Source of the DNA: Hirudo medicinalis
Lineage: Eukaryota > Annelida > Clitellata > Hirudinida > Hirudinidae
DNA: 46,592 bases
Direction: 5' to 3'
Assembly: GCA_011800805.1 (NCBI GenBank)
Contig: MPNW01000214.1
Span: 15,207-61,798, forward strand
The position numbers and the translations under genes are program-made. Below the pieces are notes generated by a model. That model searched no databases. It was not told the origin of the DNA and saw nothing but the letters and a program-made list of their open reading frames with translations. Position 1 is the first letter of the stretch; every line of letters begins with the position of its first letter. Positions 35,970 through 46,400 of this stretch are shown here, piece after piece.

Positions 35970-38237
35970 CTACATTCCCTTCATTTCAAACACCAGTTCG
36001 CCACCTTCCAATAACTCTTTATAAGTAACATAACTGCACTTGAGTTCTTTACCGTTCAACAGCACTTTTTGAACATAAATGTTTTTATCGGATAAATTGA
36101 GTGCCCGAATTGTAAATTTTTTGTTCGACGGAAGATGCAGTACCGACTTTTCAAATAGAGGTGCCCCCAACTCGTACTGACCCGATACGGGGTTCATGGG
36201 ATAAAATCCCAAGGCACTGAAAACGTACCAAGCACTCATCTGGCCGGTGTCTTCGTTTCCGCAAATACCATCGGGTGTGTTATTGTACAAAGTGGTAAGT
36301 ACCTGGTTTACGTATTGCTGGGTTTTGTGTGGCTGCTGTACTTTGTTGTACATATAAATGGTGTGATGCCCCGGTTCGTTGCCATGTGCGTACTGCCCTA
36401 TCAACCCGGAAATATCGCCAGATACATTACTTCCATGTAAGTCTGAGTGCATGGTAAACAAAGAGTCGAGGCGGGCGGACAATACTTTCGTGCCACCCAA
36501 ATGTTGCGCCAAGCCATGCACATCGTGCGGCACAAAAAACGTCCATTGCCAAGCGTTGCCTTCGCAATAGTCGTCCCTGCGATGTTCCGATTGCAGCGGA
36601 TTGAAAGGCGTTCGCCATCCACCGTCACTTTTTCTACCCATGGCAAAAAACGTTTTGGCGTTGATTACATTTTTATAATTGAGTGCATGCCGCGCAAAAG
36701 TTTTGGCAATCTTTTTATTGCCGATGGCTTCTGCAAGTTTGGAAATAGCCTCATCATCGAAAGCATATTCCAATGTGCGTGCAGTGGCTTCCATTTCCAA
36801 ATTGCAGGGCACGTATCCGTATTTGCGGTAGTTTTTCATTCCTACAAAATAGCCCATCGAAAACCCACAAGTGTCTTTCATTGCCGATTGTACCATTGCT
36901 TTTAATGCATACTTCGTGTCAAAATCTTTTATGCCATTTAAGTAAGCATTCGTAATCATAGGTAGTGAATGAAGCCCTATCATCTGATAAGTTTCTTTTC
37001 CCCATAGTGTCCAAATAGGCAGTTGACCTGCGTATTTATAATGCTCCAACGCGGTTTTTACATAATCGCGCATTACGTTGGGAAAGAATGCCGAGGTGAG
37101 CGGAACCGCGGCACGATGCGTATCCCAAAGCCCTACTACCATTCCATAATAGGGAAAATTTTTTGTTTGATGCACTTGATTATCGGGCCCGCGAAACCGA
37201 TAATCTACATCGGAAAAAAGCATGGGGTACATCATCACGTTGTGCAACGATGTGTAAAATAACTCTTTCTTTTTTGCATCAGAGGTTTCTATTTCAATTT
37301 TTGACAAAATGGCTCCCCACTCTTTTTTTGATTGGCTTAGCAACGCATCAAAGTTGGAGTTTTCAGCTTCTGCACGCAGGTTTTTTTCGGCTCCATCCCA
37401 ACCTACTGCCGAGATGGCTGTTTTTACTTGCAATTCATTTTTTTTATCATCAAAAACCAAAATGGCTTTTATGTTTCGACCTTTGGCTGATGTCTTATTA
37501 TCGCCTCGCTTATTATCTACATAAATAATACACTGCTTGATGGGGGAAGAAAAAGTAGTATAAAAATACACTTGCTGCTGAGGAGCCCAACCGTTGGACA
37601 TGCGCACCCCGCGAATGGTATAATCGTTTACTTTTTCTATGGCTGAATAAAAGACTGTATCCACATTGTGCTGGGGCTGTATGGTACAGGCACTTTGAGA
37701 GCCAAATTTTAAATCCACTACCACTGCAATGATGCCACTTTGTGGATAGTGGTATCGCTGAATGCCGCATCGCTGGGTAGCAGTGAGTTCTACAAACAGT
37801 TGCTGATCGTACAGAGATACCGCATAATAGCCTGGTTCGGATTTTTCGAATTGATGCTCAAGCGGCGATCGAAATTGGGTAGATTGCAACTGTTGTATGG
37901 TGTCTGTATTTTGATTCAACCGCAGCGGCATAAACAAAATATCGAGAAAATCGGCACAGCCACCGCCACTTTTGCGCACGTGGCTGAACCCTAAAATGGA
38001 TTTATCGTTGTAGTTATACCCCGACCCATCGAGCCGGGTATCCGGGGCAATCTGCATCATGCCGAAAGGCACAGATGCCGCAGGTATTACGCGGCCTTCG
38101 CCCCCGGTGCCTATAAACCTATTTACGTACTGGTTATTGCTGGTACTATTTTGTGCCTGCATATTCATACAAGCACTCAACAGCAAAAGTGCACAGGCGT
38201 TTTTTCTTTTCAATTTTGGCAACCAGTGGATGATCAT
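35970..38237 (-). CDS. GH92 alpha-mannosidase
   Basis: 755 residues with a signal sequence (about 1-28, possibly a lipoprotein at LSAC, Cys23). The N-terminal beta-sandwich begins YVNRFIGTGGEGRVIPAASV, the standard GH92 opening. The catalytic (alpha/alpha)6 part contains ECxGNAWQW-like CEGNAWQWTFFVPHDV and GNEDTGQMSAWYVFSALGFYP, with Glu662 and Asp663 in the conserved NED motif. GH92 enzymes are calcium-dependent exo-alpha-mannosidases acting on alpha-1,2/3/4/6 links or mannose-phosphate. The exact linkage cannot be told here. It lies 62 bp after the GH2 gene. Confidence 0.96.
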   Translation of the reverse strand: MIIHWLPKLKRKNACALLLLSACMNMQAQNSTSNNQYVNRFIGTGGEGRVIPAASVPFGMMQIAPDTRLDGSGYNYNDKSILGFSHVRKSGGGCADFLDILFMPLRLNQNTDTIQQLQSTQFRSPLEHQFEKSEPGYYAVSLYDQQLFVELTATQRCGIQRYHYPQSGIIAVVVDLKFGSQSACTIQPQHNVDTVFYSAIEKVNDYTIRGVRMSNGWAPQQQVYFYTTFSSPIKQCIIYVDNKRGDNKTSAKGRNIKAILVFDDKKNELQVKTAISAVGWDGAEKNLRAEAENSNFDALLSQSKKEWGAILSKIEIETSDAKKKELFYTSLHNVMMYPMLFSDVDYRFRGPDNQVHQTKNFPYYGMVVGLWDTHRAAVPLTSAFFPNVMRDYVKTALEHYKYAGQLPIWTLWGKETYQMIGLHSLPMITNAYLNGIKDFDTKYALKAMVQSAMKDTCGFSMGYFVGMKNYRKYGYVPCNLEMEATARTLEYAFDDEAISKLAEAIGNKKIAKTFARHALNYKNVINAKTFFAMGRKSDGGWRTPFNPLQSEHRRDDYCEGNAWQWTFFVPHDVHGLAQHLGGTKVLSARLDSLFTMHSDLHGSNVSGDISGLIGQYAHGNEPGHHTIYMYNKVQQPHKTQQYVNQVLTTLYNNTPDGICGNEDTGQMSAWYVFSALGFYPMNPVSGQYELGAPLFEKSVLHLPSNKKFTIRALNLSDKNIYVQKVLLNGKELKCSYVTYKELLEGGELVFEMKGM

Positions 38238-38299
38238 TTTTATATTTTTGATTATGTTTTATAGCAGACCAGATTTGCTATTTAAGTACTCGCAATTTA

Positions 38300-41200
38300 T
38301 TATTCACTTATCAGCTTAAAGAACCACTCTTTCGCTACCGGGTTTGTTTTCAACCGATCGGCCAATTGTATTTCACAAATTCGAAAAGCACCTTTCCCTT
38401 GTTTCAACTGCCCTGCGGCCATCACTACACCACTATCAGACAGCCAGTTCGATTTTCCCGAAGTGAGCACCGGTTCCCAATCGGCTGCACTGAAAGTGTG
38501 CGGCATGATCGGCATGATACAATGCTCGACCTCGTGATTCCAAAGGAAAAAATCGAAAGGTTGAAAAGATTTTACCAAAGAATGGCCTGTTGTAGGTGAT
38601 ACAAAATAATAGTCGCCCATGGATGTTTTTTCTACATTCACACCTGTTCCCCCAATAGTGTATTTTCCCGCAGCAAGTTCTAAAAATACTATCTTTTTGC
38701 CTTGCCGCACCCAAGTGTCGTATTCTTTGCTATTGGATCGGTAGGCTTCAAAATCATCTATCAAAATTATATCTGCCATCTGCTTATCTGTAGTGGGTAC
38801 CATGCCGGCTTGCTGTACCAGCTTTTGTGCAACGCCTTCTTTTGTTCCTGCTACATAAAGTTTTATTGTAGGGGTTTGGATAGAAGGAAATACTTCAAAC
38901 TCAAATTCGTTTTGACTTACACTTTTTCCGTTTTCGTTGAAGATGGCGGCACGGAAAACATAGGTTGTTCTTTTATGAACGTCGCCGGGGGTATTAAATT
39001 TTAAAAAACCTTGAACCCGGGCACTGTTTACCGGAATATTGGCCGGCACTTGGTTGGCCCATATCGCTTTGCCATTTTGCTCTATTTGATATCGAAGTGT
39101 GTGCCCGGCAGGTGCTTGGTTCTTGTCGTTACTAATCCATAGCTCTAATGCTGTTTTTTCTCCGGAGAAAAATTTATTTCGATCGCTGCGAACGGTAACC
39201 AGCAAGGGCTGTAACGCATTGCGATAAGCAAAGTATGCTTTTTTAGGTTGCCTATCCACGTCCATAATGGTTTTCATCCATCCGGCCGGCCATGCATCAA
39301 TAAATAAGTGAACGGCAAATGAAACCATGCGGGGGTCTCGCCGGAACGTTTCGGTTACAAATTTGATGGCCCAAGCCTGATAATTTTGACTGGCTTCTAT
39401 CCAATTGGTAAGGGAGTGCTGGGTATTGTACCACATGTAGTGAAACCGATGTGTTTGCGATTTGGAAATGCGGTTAGCTGTCCATTGCTTTTCATCTTCC
39501 GTTGAAGACGGAAGCCAACTTTTTGGATAATATTTCTTCATTACATCCAATGGGTCTAATCCTTCGGCACCAAATTCGCCGCAGGCATAGTTCCAGTCGG
39601 GCTTTACCAACTGCCAATATCCTTTGTACATTTTGCCCAAGCCCAGCCCGTGGCCGTTGTACCATGTATTGTAGCAGTGGTTATCGGGCAATCCGGGAGA
39701 GGGAGGGTCGTAGTCACCATCTCCGGCTTTTATTACGCGATCGGGATTGTTTAACAAAACAGCCTGATCCAATGCCGCAAAAAGTTTGTAGTATTCTTCG
39801 GCATCGCTAAAACTGCGCTGTGGGCTGCCTTCGGCATTGGGAAAACGTTCGTTGATGTAAGTAACCATTATTGCCGAAGGATGATTCCGAACCAGTCGCT
39901 CCATTTCTCCGGCTTGTTTTACGGCTTCGGCAAACTGTGTGTGGCGAAGGGCTCCAAACAGCGGAAGGTCGGTTTGGTTGAGCATTCCCAGTTTGTCGCA
40001 CATTTCATATACTTCCGACTGAACGGGACGTTGGGTGAAGCGTATAAAATTCATGTTGCACAATTTTGCCAGCAACATATCGTTGATGAGTTGGCTGGTA
40101 TCGCCCTTGAATACGTCCTGCTGCTCAAATCCCATACTATTGGCTCCGCGCAATCGTATTTTTTCTCCGTTCAGGTATAGATATCCTTTAGGTGTATTGA
40201 CGGTGTCTATGCTAAAGCTACGCATACCAAATTGCCGGGTGCGCGTATCCAACACGTTGTTGGCACTATCTATCACACTTATTTGTATTTGATACAGCCA
40301 GGGGCTATCGGGTTGCCAAGCGCGAAAATTTTTTATTTTGATGGGTATGCGCAATAAATTGGCGCCGTAACCCATTTTCAAAGTAGATTCTGCCCAATCG
40401 TTGGGCTTGGCCAAATCGCCCACACCTGGAATATAGGTGGTAGAAGGGCTGTACGCCATGTTCTCTACAGTTGTTTCTTTAAAATTTTGCCCGTAAACAG
40501 CGATGTTTAGCCTGACGTTTTCGGGATACTCGTTGAAATTATTGACCTCTACCCATGCTTCGGCTACTGAATCTTTGGGTAGGGGGCGAATGTATATGTC
40601 GTTAAGATGAATGGGGGCTCTGCTTTCCAAATAACATTCTTGGTAGATGCCCATTGCTGGAGGGCAATGATGCCAGCCTTCTTCGGGATCATCGTAACCA
40701 AGCCCACTGGCTGCATAGATTTTTTCGCCAATGACATGATTTCGCTTTTTATCTTTTCCTCCGAGAGTAGAAAAATCATTTTCTACTTTTACCAATAATT
40801 GGTTCTTACCGGCTTTAGCAACGCCGCTTACATTAAACTCGAAAGGAGCAAAAAATCCTTCGTGAGAACCGACGTAACGACCGTTTAAAAATACGCTGGC
40901 TTTATAGTCTACTCCTTTAAATACAATCAATAAATCACGGCCCGTAATAGCGGATGCTGCAATTTCAACTTCTTTGTAGTAATAGGTTACGGCTCTGCCC
41001 AACGGTGGTCCGTAATGTGGAATGGCTACTTTTTTCCATTCTCCTTCTCCGTTTTGGGTGGCGGTAAAGTTTTGCAAATCTTGGAGTGTTTCTATACGCC
41101 AGTTAAATTCTTTAAGGGGTATTTTTTGACGCGTAGGCTTGGGAGCGGGTGCTTCGTTTTTCAAAAACGGTTGGTACTGATGTTTTAGTTTTGCTAATTC

Positions 41201-41437
41201 CACGTACAACTCATTTTTGGTAGCTATTGTTTTTACCGTTTGAAAAACCGAATGTTTGTTGTGCGTGGTGGGCAACTGCACATCGGGCAAAACCGGAGGT
41301 TGTGGCTCTGTGAGCAAGTGCCTGCGATTATCGTACTTTCGGGTACCGATATCTGCAAATTTGTCTTGGGCAGACGCGTATGCTGTTGCTAAACAAGCAA
41401 ATGCCACTGAATAAAAAAAGGGGAGCGATCGCTTCAT
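38300..41437 (-). CDS. GH2 family glycoside hydrolase with C-terminal GATase-like domain
   Basis: 1045 residues with a signal peptide ending ASAQ. Residues about 105-270 are the sugar-binding jelly-roll (LLIVFKGVDYKASVFLNGRY). An immunoglobulin-like domain follows, and the TIM barrel runs from about 410 (YLYLNGEKIRLRGANSMGF). The acid/base is Glu530 in YINERFP, and the nucleophile is Glu621 in CGEFGAEG. Residues about 845-1045 look like a Rossmann/GATase-like domain (KLYVAGTKEGVAQKLVQQAG, ADIILIDDFEAY, GKKIVFLELAAG) seen on some large GH2-type proteins. It could be a beta-mannosidase, beta-galactosidase or beta-glucuronidase; the mannosidase neighbour makes the first attractive but unproven. 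Confidence 0.9.
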   Translation of the reverse strand: MKRSLPFFYSVAFACLATAYASAQDKFADIGTRKYDNRRHLLTEPQPPVLPDVQLPTTHNKHSVFQTVKTIATKNELYVELAKLKHQYQPFLKNEAPAPKPTRQKIPLKEFNWRIETLQDLQNFTATQNGEGEWKKVAIPHYGPPLGRAVTYYYKEVEIAASAITGRDLLIVFKGVDYKASVFLNGRYVGSHEGFFAPFEFNVSGVAKAGKNQLLVKVENDFSTLGGKDKKRNHVIGEKIYAASGLGYDDPEEGWHHCPPAMGIYQECYLESRAPIHLNDIYIRPLPKDSVAEAWVEVNNFNEYPENVRLNIAVYGQNFKETTVENMAYSPSTTYIPGVGDLAKPNDWAESTLKMGYGANLLRIPIKIKNFRAWQPDSPWLYQIQISVIDSANNVLDTRTRQFGMRSFSIDTVNTPKGYLYLNGEKIRLRGANSMGFEQQDVFKGDTSQLINDMLLAKLCNMNFIRFTQRPVQSEVYEMCDKLGMLNQTDLPLFGALRHTQFAEAVKQAGEMERLVRNHPSAIMVTYINERFPNAEGSPQRSFSDAEEYYKLFAALDQAVLLNNPDRVIKAGDGDYDPPSPGLPDNHCYNTWYNGHGLGLGKMYKGYWQLVKPDWNYACGEFGAEGLDPLDVMKKYYPKSWLPSSTEDEKQWTANRISKSQTHRFHYMWYNTQHSLTNWIEASQNYQAWAIKFVTETFRRDPRMVSFAVHLFIDAWPAGWMKTIMDVDRQPKKAYFAYRNALQPLLVTVRSDRNKFFSGEKTALELWISNDKNQAPAGHTLRYQIEQNGKAIWANQVPANIPVNSARVQGFLKFNTPGDVHKRTTYVFRAAIFNENGKSVSQNEFEFEVFPSIQTPTIKLYVAGTKEGVAQKLVQQAGMVPTTDKQMADIILIDDFEAYRSNSKEYDTWVRQGKKIVFLELAAGKYTIGGTGVNVEKTSMGDYYFVSPTTGHSLVKSFQPFDFFLWNHEVEHCIMPIMPHTFSAADWEPVLTSGKSNWLSDSGVVMAAGQLKQGKGAFRICEIQLADRLKTNPVAKEWFFKLISE

Positions 41438-41512
41438 TAAAGTATTTTTTCAAATGTTGTAAAGATAGGTTGTGTTTTGAAAACACCGGCTATTTGAGTG
41501 GGATATCAGACA

Positions 41513-41552
41513 AAAAATGCACCTTATGGATTTGCTATCACTAGGTGCATTT
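41513..41552 (-). terminator. Hairpin with T-run between SusD and GH2
   Basis: AAAATGCACCT (41513-41523) and AGGTGCATTTT (41542-41552) form a perfect 11-bp stem with an 18-base loop. On the minus strand the stem is followed by a T-run (TTTTTTG). It lies between the SusD stop and the GH2 start, so it could end part of the transcription after SusCD or protect the 3' end of the SusCD message. Confidence 0.6.
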
Positions 41553-41584
41553 TATATTTCAGTTTTTTTTTTACAAATAAAAAG

Positions 41585-43309
41585 TTAGTACCCCGGATTT
41601 TGTTGCAAAGTAGCCCCTGTATTTGCTTCTATCTCTCTTCTTGGTATGGGCAGTTTGTTTATATGATTGGCCGCTGTGAGACTATTGTCTTTTAAGTAGC
41701 CGTTATACTTGTTTAGATATTCTACTAATTTTCCGGTGCGCATCAGTGTGTTTAATCTGAACTCTTCTCCGTACAATTCTCTGGCTCTTTCGTCCAAAAT
41801 CAAATCGATATTCACATCCGCAGCACTAACGGGGGTGGCTTGCGCTCTGTTTCGCACTGCATTAATATCATTTGCGGCGGCAGACAGGTCGCCTTTCAGC
41901 ATATTCGCTTCGGCACGTAGTAAGTAGGTTTCTGCCAAGCGCATGATGTACCAGTCTTTCCAGTTGGTGCCATTGTCGTGTTTTTTCTTACTGGTTCCAT
42001 CCGTGTTTAAACCCATGGGAACGGGACGAATAAATTTCATGAAATGTGGAGACAGCCTTGGTTCCCAAAGTGAAATTGTTGAGGCGTCTACATTGTCTTT
42101 GGTAATGGGCTGGCCGTAAAATTTGCTGGCGGGGTTGGTGAAGTAATAAGTTCTTTGAATGTTGTATTCGGAATTGCGTATGTCCTTATTGAGGTCGTTT
42201 TTATAATTCCAAATAAGTTTGTCGGCATATTCGGTGGCAATAAGGTACCCCACGGGTCGACCATGCAGGGTGTCCATCAACCAGTTTTGGACGCCGTTTT
42301 TATCTTTAGCCTGCCAAGGTATGGGCCCCCACCATCTGTCAACCCTGAAATTGCCACCATCGGCTCTTATCTCCGTATTATTACCGCCTTTTATGGTAGG
42401 ATCCTGTTCTACATTCCAAATAGCTTCTTTGTTTCCTTCTTTCCAGTTCATATTTCCCTCTTGAAACATATCCCAATATACATCTCCCCAAGGCATAGCA
42501 GGACCCATATAATCATAACCAGAGAAGGTAAAGTTTTTACTTACGCCAAAACGTGCTGTCATCAATTCGCATTTGCCTCCGTTGATAACTGCATTTGCAG
42601 CTTCTACTGCTCCTTGATAGTCTTTTAAACAAATATTAACTTCTGTAAGCAGGTGATAAGCAGCTTCTTTGGGGGCGCGGCCTCCTTTTAGCTTATCTAT
42701 GTTCAGCATATTCTGCACAGCAAATTCTAAGTCGGATTTACATTGCTTATACACCTCTTCTTGAGAGGCTCTTACATAGTCGAACTTGGGTGCTTTCACT
42801 TCGTCTAAAGTGATGGGCACGCCTCCCCACATGTTTGCGAGAAAATGATAAGCAAAAGCACGTAAAAACTTTGCTTCGCCCACTATGACATTTTTTTCGG
42901 CTTCTGATGCCCACTTGGCTTCCGGCGCATTGGCTCTGACAATGATAACGTTGGCTTGGGCAATATAATTGTACAATCGTGTCCACCATTTGCTGGCAAA
43001 GGCATTATCCATTGTGAGCGTAGCCCATCCAAAATATGCATTTTTTGTTGCGGATGCGTTTGACTCTACATTTGTCAAATCAATATCCAACCCCAGCATA
43101 TCGTAGTTGGAATACGCATCAGTAGTCGCATAAAAATCGGTTCTGATGGCTAAATATGCGGATGCCAATGCGCTTTCAAACTGTTGCTTGTTGGTATAAG
43201 AGTTGCTTGGGGTATAGAAATCGAGTGGTACTTCCTTCAGCGACTTTTTGCAAGATGCTAAAATGGACATGATCCCCAAAAGTGCCCCGATGTATAAATA
43301 TTTTTTCAT
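41585..43309 (-). CDS. RagB/SusD family outer-membrane lipoprotein
   Basis: 574 residues with a lipoprotein signal (LASC, Cys20). SusD signatures are present: SYTNKQQFESALASAYLAIR near the start, the TPR-like EKNVIVGEAKFLRAFAYHF and LANMWGGVPI, the C-terminal RLAETYLLRAEANMLKGD, INAVRNRAQATPV and LDERARELYGEEFRLNTL, and the ending IEANTGATLQQNPGY. It partners the SusC gene immediately upstream. Repeat copy D fills most of the spacer between them and ends at its ATG. Its length is slightly above the two SusD proteins of the left locus. Confidence 0.96.
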   Translation of the reverse strand: MKKYLYIGALLGIMSILASCKKSLKEVPLDFYTPSNSYTNKQQFESALASAYLAIRTDFYATTDAYSNYDMLGLDIDLTNVESNASATKNAYFGWATLTMDNAFASKWWTRLYNYIAQANVIIVRANAPEAKWASEAEKNVIVGEAKFLRAFAYHFLANMWGGVPITLDEVKAPKFDYVRASQEEVYKQCKSDLEFAVQNMLNIDKLKGGRAPKEAAYHLLTEVNICLKDYQGAVEAANAVINGGKCELMTARFGVSKNFTFSGYDYMGPAMPWGDVYWDMFQEGNMNWKEGNKEAIWNVEQDPTIKGGNNTEIRADGGNFRVDRWWGPIPWQAKDKNGVQNWLMDTLHGRPVGYLIATEYADKLIWNYKNDLNKDIRNSEYNIQRTYYFTNPASKFYGQPITKDNVDASTISLWEPRLSPHFMKFIRPVPMGLNTDGTSKKKHDNGTNWKDWYIMRLAETYLLRAEANMLKGDLSAAANDINAVRNRAQATPVSAADVNIDLILDERARELYGEEFRLNTLMRTGKLVEYLNKYNGYLKDNSLTAANHINKLPIPRREIEANTGATLQQNPGY

Positions 43310-43398
43310 CTGTATATTTTTTATTGTTTTTAACGGTCAGATGGAGTAGCCTAAATAATTATCCTTTTGTATATGAAGCATTTTTATGGCTATTTCAT
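43310..43398 (-). repeat. Intercistronic repeat, copy D (89 bp)
   Basis: This copy separates SusC and SusD of the right-hand locus, about 34 kb from copies A and B. It starts ATGAAATAGCCATAAAAATG and ends AATATACAG before the SusD ATG. It shares the GGATAATTATTTAGGCTA core with copy C. SusC ends 59 bases before it, the longest such distance among the four copies. Confidence 0.9.
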
Positions 43399-43457
43399 GT
43401 ATGTTTTTTTATTGACTATAATAAATTCTTTCAAAAAAAATGGGTTATTCATCGTAT

Positions 43458-46400
43458 TTAAAAACTGACTAATAACCTCATTGTGTAAGTACGCAGCGAG
43501 GGGATGGTGCCTTCGGTAAGCCCGCTGGCGGTGGCCGCATCTAAACCTAACCAATGTGGGGCATAGGTGCCCAAGTTGTCGGCACTAACGGAGAGGTTAC
43601 AGGCGTTTAAGCCCCATCGTTTTACGTATTTTGTGAGTTCATATCCCAATGCAATTTTTTGTAAGCGAATAAAACTTCGATCGTAATATTTGGGTGCTTT
43701 TGTCATTGCCAAATCTTTGTAACTGGGTCTTGGAAACTCAGCATTTGGATTTTCGGGTGTCCAATAATCGTAAACAGGGTGGTTCAAGTCGGCTCTTGAG
43801 GCATATCCGTCAGCCCATGGCGTATTACTACCGCTAATGAACCAATTGTTGCCCCCCCAAATAGAGTTGAGGTAAACCAGCAACGAAAAATCTCCGTAGG
43901 TAAATGTGTTGGTAAGGCTCCATCTAAAGTTTGGATTGGTGTTTCCTAAAAATACACGGTCGGAGTCTGAGGTAATTTTTCCGTTGTTATTTACATCGAG
44001 CAGTTTGTATGTTCCGGGAACAAATCCTTTCAGGATACTGCCATTATCCACATCGGACTGCTGCCACATACCAATTACTTTATAATCGTACACCGTACCT
44101 AACGATTTTCCAATAAACAAATTGGAAGAAACAATGTCGTCTTCTTTGCCGTCTCCATTTCTGTCTCCGAGTAAGTGTGTTACTTTATTTCTATTGATAG
44201 AAAATGCGGCGTCAGATGTCCAAATGAATTTGTTTTGTTTAACATTTACCGAACTCAAGTTTATTTCCAGCCCTTTGTTTCTTACTTCACCGGCGTTGGC
44301 TGTAATGCTATTAAAACCAGACATTCCGGGCAGATTGAGCGTGAACGTAAGGTTATTGGTTCGGGTGAGATATCCGTCAATGGAACCGGTTAGTCTTCTG
44401 CCAAACAAGGCAAAATCAATTCCTGCGTTTAAACCGGTAAGCGTTTCGGGTTTCAAATTGTCGTTTCCAAGCGATTCAATTTTTTGGGTGTAGGTATACT
44501 TATCATCTCCCTGGAAATAATAATACCCGTTCGACATTTTGGCCAGCGTAGAGTACGGGGAAATAGACAGGTTGCCATTGGTTCCGTACGAAGCCCTGAT
44601 GGCCAAGCTGCTCAACCAACTTACGTTCTGCATAAATTTTTCGTTGGTAAGATTCCAATTCACACCTAGAGATGAATTACTTACGTACTTGTGATTTGCA
44701 GAAAACGCAGAAAATCCATCTTTTCGTACTGTTCCCGTAATGGAGTAGCGATTGTCGTAGGTGTAGGTAAGCCTTGCCATTTGGCCCACATTTTCACTTT
44801 CTCCTCCACCGGTGCTTACGTTTTGAGTGGCCGCAGCTTGTAAGCGGTAAGTACCTAGTACATCGTTGTCAAAGCCTTTTCCTTCGCTTACTTGGTAATA
44901 GCTTTTGGTTTTTTGCGTGGTGTAGAGCAATGTCAAATCTACATTATGTTTTGCCAAAAATGTTTTGTTGTATTTTAAAATATTATCAATAAGTTCGGTA
45001 TTGTTTCTGCTGTACGTGCGGCTTCCTCTACCCTTGTCCGATTCGCCTGAAAATGTTTTTGAAGAATAAAAGGTGGCGACTTCGTTGATGTTTAATGTTT
45101 GGGAGTAGTTGAATGTATAACTGAGCCCTTTTATCCATGGCACTTTTACGGTACTTGTAAAAATTCCATTTAGATTATGAAGCCGATTGCTTGACTCTGT
45201 GGCAAGGGTAAGAAACGGATTGACATATGATGTAGTGCTTTGTGGATACTTGTTATAACTTCCGTCAGTATTGTACATAGAAGCATAGGGGCTTATCAGA
45301 TACACGCTGCCACCGCTTCCGGATACTCCATAAATCCGATCCTGCGGATAATCTCTAAAGCTGTAATAGGCTCTTATTCCCATTGATAGCCAATCATTAA
45401 TTTTTGTATCGAGGTTGGCTCTTATAGTGTAGTGTTTAAACAAATCGTTTTTTACTACACCTCGTTGATTGGTATAACTTCCCGAAATAAAATAGTTTGT
45501 TTTGTCTGTACGCTGAGAAATACTCAGCGTGTTGTTCCAATTAAACCCCGACTGACGGAACAACTTGTAAGGATCGGAAATGGTGGGCTGGTGATCCGGT
45601 GTGGCATCGTAGTTTTGTTTTTCAATTTGTTGAAGATACTTGGGTACATCTTCCACTGTTACTTTAGTTCCTACTCCGTTTAATATATCGTATATCCGTT
45701 TCAGATAGCCTGCTGCGTCATATAGCACCGGGCGTTTCAATTCGTTTACGACACCATAGCTGGTTTGGAAATCAAATATAGGCTTGCCGCCAATGCTGCT
45801 TCCTTTTTTTGTTTCTACCATAATCACGCCATTGGCCGATCTTGCACCAAATACAGCAACGGCACTGGCATCTTTTAAAATAGTAACACTTTCAATATCA
45901 GATGGATGAATATCTTGCAATGACCCCGAAAAAATAATTCCATCGAGTACTATTAACGGGCTTTCGGAAGCGGCGATGGTGTTTTTGCCCCTAATTGTAA
46001 AACCGGGTATGCTACCCGCCCTATTGGCTTCGCCTACGTTTAGTCCGGCAACGGTTCCTTTCAAGGTTTCCATGATATTGTTTACCGGTACTTTTTCGTA
46101 GGTCTTCAAGTTTGCGCGTACTACGGCTCCGGTTACGGCTTGTTTTTTTTGTGTGCCATAACCCACTATCACAATTTCTTCTTGCTGTGTAATCTGTTTT
46201 TTCAATACAACATTTACTTGAGGGGACGCACCCACCGCGACTTCTTGTTGTTCCATCCCTACGTAAGAAAAAACAAGGATTTTAGACGAATTTTCGGGTA
46301 CGTTTATTTTGTACACACCGCCTTCCACAGTAGATGTTCCCTCGTTGGTGCCTTTGACCAATACAGAAACGCCCACCAATGGTTCTCCATTTTCGTCTGT

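Noticed and set aside
36447..36905. Plus-strand open frame of 152 codons inside GH92
   Set aside because: It is antisense to a conserved GH92 catalytic region, so the open frame is a by-product of codon use.
38261..38281. Six-base hairpin ATAGCA ... TGCTAT between GH2 and GH92
   Set aside because: It is too short and AT-rich to call a terminator, and no T-run follows it on the coding strand.
9358..43398. The four-copy repeat as a CRISPR array
   Set aside because: Copies are 0.9 to 27 kb apart between operon genes and there are no regularly spaced spacers or cas genes.
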